From assembly GCA_052117605.1 (NCBI GenBank), contig JBQKIT010000004.1: a stretch of 64,000 bases of DNA; one strand, written 5' to 3'. The notes beneath the pieces are model-generated. The model was not told the DNA's origin. It searched no databases and worked only from the letters and a program-made list of their open reading frames with translations. Position 1 is the stretch's first letter. The number at the start of each line of letters is the position of its first letter. This DNA is from CAG-791 sp000431495 (GTDB lineage: Bacteria > Bacillota > Clostridia > Lachnospirales > Lachnospiraceae). The translations under genes were made by a program, and so were the position numbers. Positions 15,755 to 22,598 of this stretch are shown here, one piece after another.

Positions 15755-16879
15755 GGAGGCAGGGTGTGTGCGGAACCATGCCTGCACCTCCTTGCCGCTG
15801 CTCCTTGCTTTCAGAAATTCTCCGAAGAAGGCAGAGAAGCGCTCTGCACCTCTTTCATTCATGTGTCCCACATCGCTGTAGTTCTCATTGCCGGAGGCAT
15901 CGAAATATTCCGGCAGAATCAGATTGAAGTCATAGAATTCAAATCCGGCTTCTGCAAACAGGGAAGCAATCTCTGCGTCGGTCTCCAGGTAATTCTCTAA
16001 CGGGTAGATGCTGAGCCAGTTGGGGTAGGGCACCACGATGACGGTCAGATTTACCTGATTGGCCGCGCAGAGATCCCGGATGCCGGCAAGCTCTTCTTTA
16101 TTCTCTTCCGAAATGGACAGATCCTTCAGAGAGACAGCGGTTTTATCCCATTCCTCTGCCTCGTCCCAGGTGATAAATTCAAACTCCGGACTCAGCTCTT
16201 CCGCAGAGGGAAGAAAGCCCCGTGCCGTTCGATGGCCTTCCGTGTTCAGAATGGTGCCGGAGATCTTTTCCTTCAGATTCTGCGAGAGACTGGAGGTCCG
16301 GTTATAAACCCAGGGCGTCAGATAGGTCAGGCTTGCCGGCTTTCCGAAAAAGGCGGGCGAGGTCATGAACGTCAGATCATCCAGAAGTCTTGCGGAAACG
16401 GATGGTTCCGTAATCGCCTTGGCGTGCCAGTAGCTCTGATCAGCACGGAAGTTGTCGCTGCGGTCGAGGTCCAGAATTTCGTGGTCGATGACAAGAACGG
16501 CGTTCTGAATATGATGATCCCGGACTGCGGCTGCAATGGCGTCGCGGGAATTGGCAAGCGACTGCATGTTGGTTGCCATGTTGCAGGAGGAGCTGCCGCA
16601 TATTCGGTCGAGTGTGGCGGGATTGATTCCCTGCAGGCACTGCGAGGTTCCGACGAAGACCGTATCCAGATTTTCACAGCTGCGGTAGTTTCGCCACATT
16701 TCCTCCGAAGGGCCAAGATAGGGCTCCATCAGAAAGGAGAGAACTCCGTTCAGAAGGAACAGACAGGCCAGAAGACAAAGGCTTTTCCGCAGAACGCAAG
16801 TGTTCCGCCGGAAAGAGAATGTGCGTTTTGCAGAACCGCGGTTCTGCTTCTTGGATATTCCGGAATCAGAAATTTGCAT
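15737..16879 (-). CDS. SGNH/AlgX-DltD-like protein, membrane-anchored, partner of the MBOAT
   Basis: The 380-residue protein has a basic N-terminus, one membrane segment (about residues 31-50) and an extracytoplasmic SGNH-hydrolase-like domain: FVGTSQC with the likely nucleophile S79, and a C-terminal YSDVGHMN supplying Asp and His. AlgJ/AlgX and DltD proteins of this shape work with MBOAT acyltransferases to move acyl groups to extracellular polymers. The start at 16879 has GGGAGG about 9 bases upstream and overlaps the MBOAT gene by 14 bp; an ATG at 16927 would overlap by 62. Translational coupling with the MBOAT is likely. Target polymer unknown. Confidence 0.85.
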   Translation of the reverse strand: MQISDSGISKKQNRGSAKRTFSFRRNTCVLRKSLCLLACLFLLNGVLSFLMEPYLGPSEEMWRNYRSCENLDTVFVGTSQCLQGINPATLDRICGSSSCNMATNMQSLANSRDAIAAAVRDHHIQNAVLVIDHEILDLDRSDNFRADQSYWHAKAITEPSVSARLLDDLTFMTSPAFFGKPASLTYLTPWVYNRTSSLSQNLKEKISGTILNTEGHRTARGFLPSAEELSPEFEFITWDEAEEWDKTAVSLKDLSISEENKEELAGIRDLCAANQVNLTVIVVPYPNWLSIYPLENYLETDAEIASLFAEAGFEFYDFNLILPEYFDASGNENYSDVGHMNERGAERFSAFFGEFLKARSSGKEVQAWFRTHPASSDSSK

Positions 16880-18455
16880 ACAGGAAGCCTCCCGCAGATT
16901 CAGTGAACAGGAATGAGGCGATGACAAGAAGCATCATCAGAATGACGATCAGCATCTTCCGGACGAAACATCCATGAATGATTTGTCCGCAGACGTCACA
17001 TCCCCGTTCCTTTTGAAGGCTGTCTGCAAATACGAGAATCAGGCCAAGGAAGGCGACGGCATATCCGCCTGCAATGTTAAACAGGGTGGAATGTCCGATG
17101 ATTTCCGATACAATGCCATCCTTCAGGGCAGTCAGCCGGAAATCTGTCAGGGTAACTGCAAAGGCCTGCAGGCAGCTCCGGAGATGAATGATCCGGTCAA
17201 AATACCATCCGATGTTGACAATGACAAAGGTTCGCACGATGCGGAATGCATGAAAGCCGCGCGATCCGGTATTCATCCGGAGCTTTGCGGCCAGTTTCTT
17301 CCAGAAAGGCTCTGTGAGATCGGAGAGCGCAATGACCATTCCGTTGTACAAACCCCAGAGAACGTAATGAAGCTGGGGGCCGTGCCAGATGCCAACCACG
17401 AAGAAGACCACCAGGTTGGCAATTCCGGCAGGAAGCACGCGTCCGAAATGTTTGCCGTTTTTCCCCATATGCTTCGTGCACCATTTGCCGAACTTCTGCA
17501 TTGGCTTCAGCAGAGCGAACGGATAGAACAGATAATCGCGCATCCACGCGCCGAGTGAAATGTGCCAGCGGCGCCAGAAATCTCCAAGAGAGGTGGAGAA
17601 GTAGGGCTGTCGGAAGTTTGGCGCAAGCTCGATGCCAAAGAGCAGGGAAACGCCGGAGATGATGTCGATGCCGCCGGAGAAATCTGCATACTGCTGGGCG
17701 GAATATAAGAGAATGGCAAACACAACGAGACTTCCGGGAAGTCGTGAAATATCCCCGTCCAGAACCGAGGAGATGCTTCCGACCAGCATATCCGCAATGG
17801 CATATTTCTTCATGAGTCCGAAGAGAATGAGGAGAAGAGCACGCTTGGTGCGATCGCTGTCCCAGTGATTCTCACGGAAAAACTGGGGCCGGAGCTTGTC
17901 ATACCGGCCGATCGGTCCCTGGAGAAGCTGCGGGAACCAGGAGACGAACAGGAAAAAGTGCAGAAAATTCCGCTCTGCCGGATACTTCCCGTTATACTGG
18001 TCAATCAGGTATGAGATGGCCTGAAACGTGTAAAAGGAAATTCCAAGCGGCAGAAGCAGTCCGGAAAAGGCAGGAATCAGCGCAGGGAAATATTTCAGCC
18101 ATGCGAGAATGCCGAAGTTCAGAAGGAGAACGCAGGCAAGGATGACTCGCTTTTCAGAAGCAATTTTCTTCTTCGCCGTCTTGCGCTCTGCAGAAGAGGA
18201 AAAGCCGGCTTTCTTCTGCTTCTGATACGCGGCATCCCGGCCGGACAGAAGAAGTCCGCCGCCCCAGACCGTGAAGGCTGTGGTCAGCATAAGAAGAATG
18301 GCTTTCCTGCCGGAGAAGAGATAAAAGCCAAGGCTTGCGGCAAGAAGAAGGACCCATTGAAAACGGCCTGCTGCGCGGGAAATCCGCGGCAGCAGGAAAT
18401 AAGCAGCCAGCAGTATTGAAATAAACAGAAAGTATTGTAGTGAGAACAGTTCCAT
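16866..18455 (-). CDS. MBOAT-family O-acyltransferase (AlgI/DltB-like)
   Basis: The 529-residue multi-pass membrane protein shows the AlgI/DltB signature: QLLQGPIGRYDKL near 176-188, PNFRQPY followed by LGDFWRRWHISLGAWMRDY near 279-309 (with H298), and the catalytic-type histidine H358 in GIWHGP. MBOAT proteins of this branch transfer acetyl or aminoacyl groups across the membrane onto extracellular polymers. The N-terminal third carries an unusual basic loop (about residues 78-102). It is co-transcribed with the SGNH gene. On the other strand, after a GNAT gene, come an adenylation enzyme and a carrier protein, which together complete a dlt-like set. No good ribosome-binding site is seen before 18455. 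Confidence 0.9.
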   Translation of the reverse strand: MELFSLQYFLFISILLAAYFLLPRISRAAGRFQWVLLLAASLGFYLFSGRKAILLMLTTAFTVWGGGLLLSGRDAAYQKQKKAGFSSSAERKTAKKKIASEKRVILACVLLLNFGILAWLKYFPALIPAFSGLLLPLGISFYTFQAISYLIDQYNGKYPAERNFLHFFLFVSWFPQLLQGPIGRYDKLRPQFFRENHWDSDRTKRALLLILFGLMKKYAIADMLVGSISSVLDGDISRLPGSLVVFAILLYSAQQYADFSGGIDIISGVSLLFGIELAPNFRQPYFSTSLGDFWRRWHISLGAWMRDYLFYPFALLKPMQKFGKWCTKHMGKNGKHFGRVLPAGIANLVVFFVVGIWHGPQLHYVLWGLYNGMVIALSDLTEPFWKKLAAKLRMNTGSRGFHAFRIVRTFVIVNIGWYFDRIIHLRSCLQAFAVTLTDFRLTALKDGIVSEIIGHSTLFNIAGGYAVAFLGLILVFADSLQKERGCDVCGQIIHGCFVRKMLIVILMMLLVIASFLFTESAGGFLYANF

Positions 18456-18489
18456 AATAGTGGTATTCTACCATAGGAAGTACCATAAA

Positions 18490-18532
18490 AGCCCGGAATG
18501 TTTTCTGCCTTTTGCGGGAAACATTCCGGGCT
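18490..18532 (-). terminator. 14-bp hairpin in the MBOAT/GNAT divergent region
   Basis: AGCCCGGAATGTTT (18490-18503) pairs perfectly with AAACATTCCGGGCT (18519-18532). On the minus strand TTTT follows, 35 bp before the MBOAT start, so it may be an attenuator for the MBOAT-SGNH operon or a plain hairpin. The rest of the 18456-18756 intergenic stretch holds no gene I can support. Confidence 0.5.
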
Positions 18533-18756
18533 TGCAAATGCACGCTTCGGGGGTTAACAAGGAGGGGGAACCGAAAGCGGCGCTTTTTGCAGGGGGATGG
18601 ACTGCAGCAGGGCTACAGTCCGGTTATGAAAAGAAAAAGTTTTGTTGGCTGTCAGATGCTTGCTTCATCTGACATTATTTATGTTAAAACAGGTCTGTGA
18701 ACAAAATGTGTGCAGAATGTGGGCATTCTGTGAGAAATACGTAAAGGAATTTGAAA

Positions 18757-19281
18757 ATGGAATGGATTCAATGTGACGAAGGCCGGCTCGATGAGCTGTC
18801 GGACTTTTATGACAGAGTAGTGACCTATCTGGAGGCTCATATCAACTATCCGAAGTGGAGTCATGCGTATCCCTGCAGAGAGAGCGTGGAGGCGGCGATT
18901 CATCGGGGGGATCAGTATGCCTGTCTGGAGGACGGGAGGATTGTTGGTGCTGCGGTGATGAATGATAACCCGGGCGGCGCCTATGAGAAGGGTGATTGGT
19001 CCTGTGATCTGCAGGAAGGTGAGTATCTGATCCTTCATTCGCTTGCGGCAGATCCGGAGCGGCAGGGCTGCGGAATCGGAGATTTTATGGTGAAGTGTGC
19101 GCTGTCTTTTGCAAAAGCAAATGGGTATAAGGCGATCCGGCTGGACGTGGTTCCGGGGAATACACCGGCGCAGAGGCTGTACAGACACAATGGATTCACG
19201 TATGCCGGCACAAGAGATCTTGAGCGCGGAATTGAATACATTCCGGAGTTTGAGCTGTATGAGAAGAATATGACAGAATGA
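18757..19281 (+). CDS. GNAT-family N-acetyltransferase
   Basis: The 174-residue protein has the GNAT fold: a central YLILHSLAADPERQGCGIGDFMV segment (motif A, in parts, with the acetyl-CoA loop QGCGIG) and a C-terminal RLYRHNGF that is typical of motif B. It should acetylate an amine using acetyl-CoA in the cytoplasm. ATG 18757 is preferred over a TTG at 18751 because AAAGGA lies 8 bases upstream. It is divergent from the MBOAT gene and precedes the adenylation-enzyme gene by 112 bp, so it could tailor the same product, but general GNATs are common and a link is only inferred. Confidence 0.85.
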   Translation: MEWIQCDEGRLDELSDFYDRVVTYLEAHINYPKWSHAYPCRESVEAAIHRGDQYACLEDGRIVGAAVMNDNPGGAYEKGDWSCDLQEGEYLILHSLAADPERQGCGIGDFMVKCALSFAKANGYKAIRLDVVPGNTPAQRLYRHNGFTYAGTRDLERGIEYIPEFELYEKNMTE

Positions 19282-19393
19282 CCGGTTCTTTGGTAAAATT
19301 ATCTTATATGGGCAGGAAATCTGCCTGGACCTGAGCAATGGACGATGGAGGGTTTAAATTTCGAATCAGTCAAAGTCTGACTGCGTGGAGGAG

Positions 19394-20983
19394 ATGGTGA
19401 ATCAATCGGTGAAGGATAACTACATACACAACATTCTGGAGCTTCTGGAGCGGTCGGCAGAGCGCTTTCCGGACCGGCCGGCGTTCGGAGATCCCGAAAA
19501 GGACATCACGTTCCGGGAGCTGGTACGGAAGGCAAGGGCAGCAGGAGAGCTTCTTGCTGCGGATGTTCCGTCTGAAAGCCCTGTGGCGTTCTATCTGGAG
19601 AAGTCTGTGGATGCAGTGACTGCAATGTTCGGCGCTGTCTATGCAGGGGGCTTCTACAGCTTTATTGATGTGCGGCAGCCTGCAGCAAGGGCACAGAAGG
19701 TGCTTGATGTACTGGAGCCTGCGGTCCTGATTACGGATGAAGAGAATGCGGAAAAGGCAGAGGAGCTTTCCTTCGGGGGGCGAAGAATCCTTTTGAAGGA
19801 TCTTCTGGAGCAGGCAGGAAAGATTCTTTCCGGGCAGGAAGCTCCGCTTTCTCCCGTGCTTGCACGCATCCGAAGCGCCATGACGGATACAGCACCGCTT
19901 TATGTGAATTTCACAAGCGGCTCCACCGGAACGCCGAAGGGAGTTGCGGTCTGTCACAGGAGTGTGATTGAGTTCATCGCACATTTTGCACCGCTCTTTC
20001 AGGTGACGGAAGAAGACATCTTCGGCAATCAGGCTCCGTTTGATTTTGATGTGTCGGTAAAGGATATTTACAGCGGACTGTACACCGGAGCGAAGGTGCA
20101 GATCATTCCGCGGGAGTATTTCAGCAATCCGACGCAGCTGATGGACTATCTGTGTGAGAAGAAAACAACGGTCCTAATCTGGGCGGTCAGTGCAATGTGT
20201 TTTGTTTCCATTATGAATGCATTGGACTACCGCATACCGGAAACGGTGCGGGCGGTCGGCTTTTCCGGCGAAGTGATGCCCATCAAGCAGCTGAATGTCT
20301 GGAAGAAATATCTGCCGGGTGCCATGTATGTCAATCTGTATGGTCCGACGGAGATCACCTGCAACTGTACCTACTATGTTCTGGATCCGGGGAAGGAATA
20401 TGGACTGGAGGAGGTTATTCCGGCAGGCACAGCCTTTGAAAATGAGAAGGTGTTCCTTCTGGATGAGGAAAATCAGGAGGTGGATCCGTCTGATTTATCG
20501 GGTGAGGGCGAGATCTGCGTGGGCGGAACCTGCGTTGCTCTTGGCTACTATCGGGATCCGGAGCGGACCGCGGCGGCGTTTGTCCAGAATCCGCTGAATG
20601 ATCGTTATCCGGAACGGATTTACCGGACGGGTGACATCGGGCGTTATGATGCAGACGGAAATCTTGTTTATGTTTCCCGCAAGGATTTCCAGATCAAGCA
20701 TCTGGGGCACCGCATTGAGCTTGGTGAAGTGGAGGCGGATACCATGGCAAGAGACGGCGTTTCCCGTGCCTGCTGCATCTATGACGCGAAGAAGAAACGG
20801 CTGATCCTGTTTTACACCGGAGAACGTGATAAAAAGGATCTGGAAAAGGAGCTGAGAGAAATTCTGCCTCCCTTTATGGTTCCGAACAAGACCATCCGGC
20901 TGGAGGAGATGCCTCTCAACAAGAATGGAAAGATCGACCGACATGCGCTGGAAGCCATTTATCAGAAGCCTTCCGGAAAGTGA
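19394..20983 (+). CDS. Stand-alone amino-acid adenylation enzyme (DltA-like)
   Basis: The 529-residue protein is a single adenylation domain of the ANL superfamily: P-loop TSGSTGTPKG at 174-183, FDFDVSVKD near 216-224 with D219 at the position that binds an alpha-amino group, YGPTE at 316-320, YRTGD at 410-414, and the catalytic lysine near K513 in NKNGKIDR. The size and order match DltA, which activates D-alanine and loads it on a carrier protein. No carrier domain is fused; a free carrier protein is encoded two genes downstream. GGAGGAG abuts ATG 19394, and GTG 19385 or GTG 19397 are possible alternative starts. The substrate cannot be read with certainty. Confidence 0.87.
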   Translation: MVNQSVKDNYIHNILELLERSAERFPDRPAFGDPEKDITFRELVRKARAAGELLAADVPSESPVAFYLEKSVDAVTAMFGAVYAGGFYSFIDVRQPAARAQKVLDVLEPAVLITDEENAEKAEELSFGGRRILLKDLLEQAGKILSGQEAPLSPVLARIRSAMTDTAPLYVNFTSGSTGTPKGVAVCHRSVIEFIAHFAPLFQVTEEDIFGNQAPFDFDVSVKDIYSGLYTGAKVQIIPREYFSNPTQLMDYLCEKKTTVLIWAVSAMCFVSIMNALDYRIPETVRAVGFSGEVMPIKQLNVWKKYLPGAMYVNLYGPTEITCNCTYYVLDPGKEYGLEEVIPAGTAFENEKVFLLDEENQEVDPSDLSGEGEICVGGTCVALGYYRDPERTAAAFVQNPLNDRYPERIYRTGDIGRYDADGNLVYVSRKDFQIKHLGHRIELGEVEADTMARDGVSRACCIYDAKKKRLILFYTGERDKKDLEKELREILPPFMVPNKTIRLEEMPLNKNGKIDRHALEAIYQKPSGK

Positions 20984-20994
20984 TGAGGAGAATG

Positions 20995-22242
20995 ATGAAC
21001 GACGAAGCATTGATCCATATTGTACGGCAATACGGGACACCGACGTATGTGTTTGATACGGAGGCGCTGAAGAACCGTGTCCAGAAAATTTCTGAAATGG
21101 TCGGAGAGCAGGTGAAGCTTTGCTATTCGATTAAGGCAAATCCGTTTCTGATTCCTGCGATGCTGGAGGTGGTTTCACATCTGGAGGTCTGCAGCCCCGG
21201 AGAACTGGAAATCTGCGAGGCACTTCAGGTCCCGATGGAGAGCGTGGTCTATTCGGGCGTCAACAAGGAGCCCTCGGATGTGAGGCAGGCCGTAGAGGAC
21301 GGCGTTGGAATCTGTACGGCAGAATCGCTCCGCCACGTGATGCTTCTTCAGAATGCCGCGAAGGCCGCAGGGAAGAAGGTCCCGGTACTTCTGCGTCTGA
21401 ATTCCGGTGCACAGTTCGGGATGTCGAGAGAGGATCTTCTTTCTGTGATCCGGAACCGTGACAGGTATCCGGATCTGACCATCGAGGGTGTTCATTATTT
21501 CGCCGGAACGCAGAGGAAGAACAAGGGACTTCATCAGCAGAAGGAAGAGCTGCAGATGCTGAAGGAGCTTTTCCGGGAGATAAAGGAAACGGAGGGCTTT
21601 GTTCTTCATAAGCTGGAATATGGGCCGGGACTTCCGGTTCCTCTTTTTGAGGGAGCGGACTTCTCGGATACGCTTGCCCCGATGAGAGAGCTGGTACCTG
21701 CTTTGCAGGAGGTCTCGCAGTGGGCGGAGCTTACGGTGGAGGCCGGCCGCTTTTTCGCCACCGAGTGCGGATACTATGTGACAAAGGTCGTTGACAGCAA
21801 GCACGTGGAGAATAAGAAATACTGCATTGTGGACGGCGGGATCAATCATGTGAATTATCTGGGACAGATCATGGGAATGAAGCTTCCGGTGATCCGACAT
21901 TTCCGCGGAAACGGAGATCCGGATGCAGAGATGTCCGGCGTGAGCTACAGAGCTGTCTGTGACGGGGAGAAGAGCAGTCAGGAGCCAAGGGAGGACTGGG
22001 CCATCTGCGGGAGCCTTTGCACCACAAACGATGATCTTGTCCGCTCCAGAACGATGGAAGAGCCTTTGCCGGGAGATCTGCTGGTCTTTGAGAATATCGG
22101 CGCTTATTCGGTGACAGAGGGAATCTATCTGTTCCTCAGTAGAAAAATGCCCCGGATTGTGTTATATAATGGTATTTCGGATATTCGTCTGGCACGTGAT
22201 TTTGTCGATACCAGCCGGTTGAATACCATTCAGCTTGGATAA
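20995..22242 (+). CDS. Fold-type III PLP-dependent decarboxylase/racemase-family enzyme
   Basis: The 415-residue protein resembles diaminopimelate/ornithine decarboxylases. The PLP lysine is K47 in CYSIKAN; further features are the HLEVCSPGEL segment, GVHYFAGTQ, a glycine-rich YGPGL phosphate region, EAGRF near 248, and the C-terminal ICGSLCTTNDDL, whose CxxxC-like cysteine is the type that acts across the dimer in this fold. It is closer to the stand-alone decarboxylases of secondary pathways than to housekeeping LysA. It follows the adenylation gene by 11 bp and precedes the carrier gene by 93 bp. It may decarboxylate or racemise an amino acid, free or carrier-bound. ATG 20995 or 20992 follow AGGAG closely. 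Confidence 0.85.
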   Translation: MNDEALIHIVRQYGTPTYVFDTEALKNRVQKISEMVGEQVKLCYSIKANPFLIPAMLEVVSHLEVCSPGELEICEALQVPMESVVYSGVNKEPSDVRQAVEDGVGICTAESLRHVMLLQNAAKAAGKKVPVLLRLNSGAQFGMSREDLLSVIRNRDRYPDLTIEGVHYFAGTQRKNKGLHQQKEELQMLKELFREIKETEGFVLHKLEYGPGLPVPLFEGADFSDTLAPMRELVPALQEVSQWAELTVEAGRFFATECGYYVTKVVDSKHVENKKYCIVDGGINHVNYLGQIMGMKLPVIRHFRGNGDPDAEMSGVSYRAVCDGEKSSQEPREDWAICGSLCTTNDDLVRSRTMEEPLPGDLLVFENIGAYSVTEGIYLFLSRKMPRIVLYNGISDIRLARDFVDTSRLNTIQLG

Positions 22243-22335
22243 CGTTCCCGGAATCGCCTTCGAACCTGTGCGGCGAGGGGGAATTCCGGTTGGAGGTGCT
22301 GCGGGTTTCCGGCAGCAGGAAAGGATGACGAAGAG

Positions 22336-22563
22336 ATGGAAGAACTCATTGAACTTTTGCAGGACATTAAGGATGACGTGGATTTTGAGAACTGCACGAC
22401 GCTGATCGATGATGGAATTCTGGATTCCTTTGATATTCTGCAGATCATCAGTGCGCTGAATGATGAATATGACATTTCAATCCCTGCAGGAGAGATCGTG
22501 CCGAAGAACTTCAACAGTGCAAAGGCACTGTACGAGATGGTACAGAGACTTCAGGAAGCATAA
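22336..22563 (+). CDS. Acyl/aminoacyl carrier protein
   Basis: The 75-residue acidic helical protein has the carrier-protein signature DDGILDSFDILQII, with S31 as the expected phosphopantetheine attachment site, and no other domain. It matches DltC-like and ACP-like carriers in length. It lies behind the adenylation enzyme and PLP enzyme on the same strand, so it is the probable acceptor of the activated amino acid. valS starts 35 bp after its stop, so the cluster may be co-transcribed with valS. Phosphopantetheinyl transferase is not in the window. Confidence 0.85.
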   Translation: MEELIELLQDIKDDVDFENCTTLIDDGILDSFDILQIISALNDEYDISIPAGEIVPKNFNSAKALYEMVQRLQEA

Positions 22564-22598
22564 TCGGACAGGATACCAGAATACGAGGACAGCATATT

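Noticed and set aside
18460..18700. Small plus-strand frames before the GNAT gene
   Set aside because: They overlap the 14-bp hairpin, have no consistent start site and no protein-like conservation that I can recognise.
22243..22598. T-box leader before valS
   Set aside because: The space before valS is 35 bp and the carrier-protein gene occupies the rest; no T-box sequence or terminator is seen.
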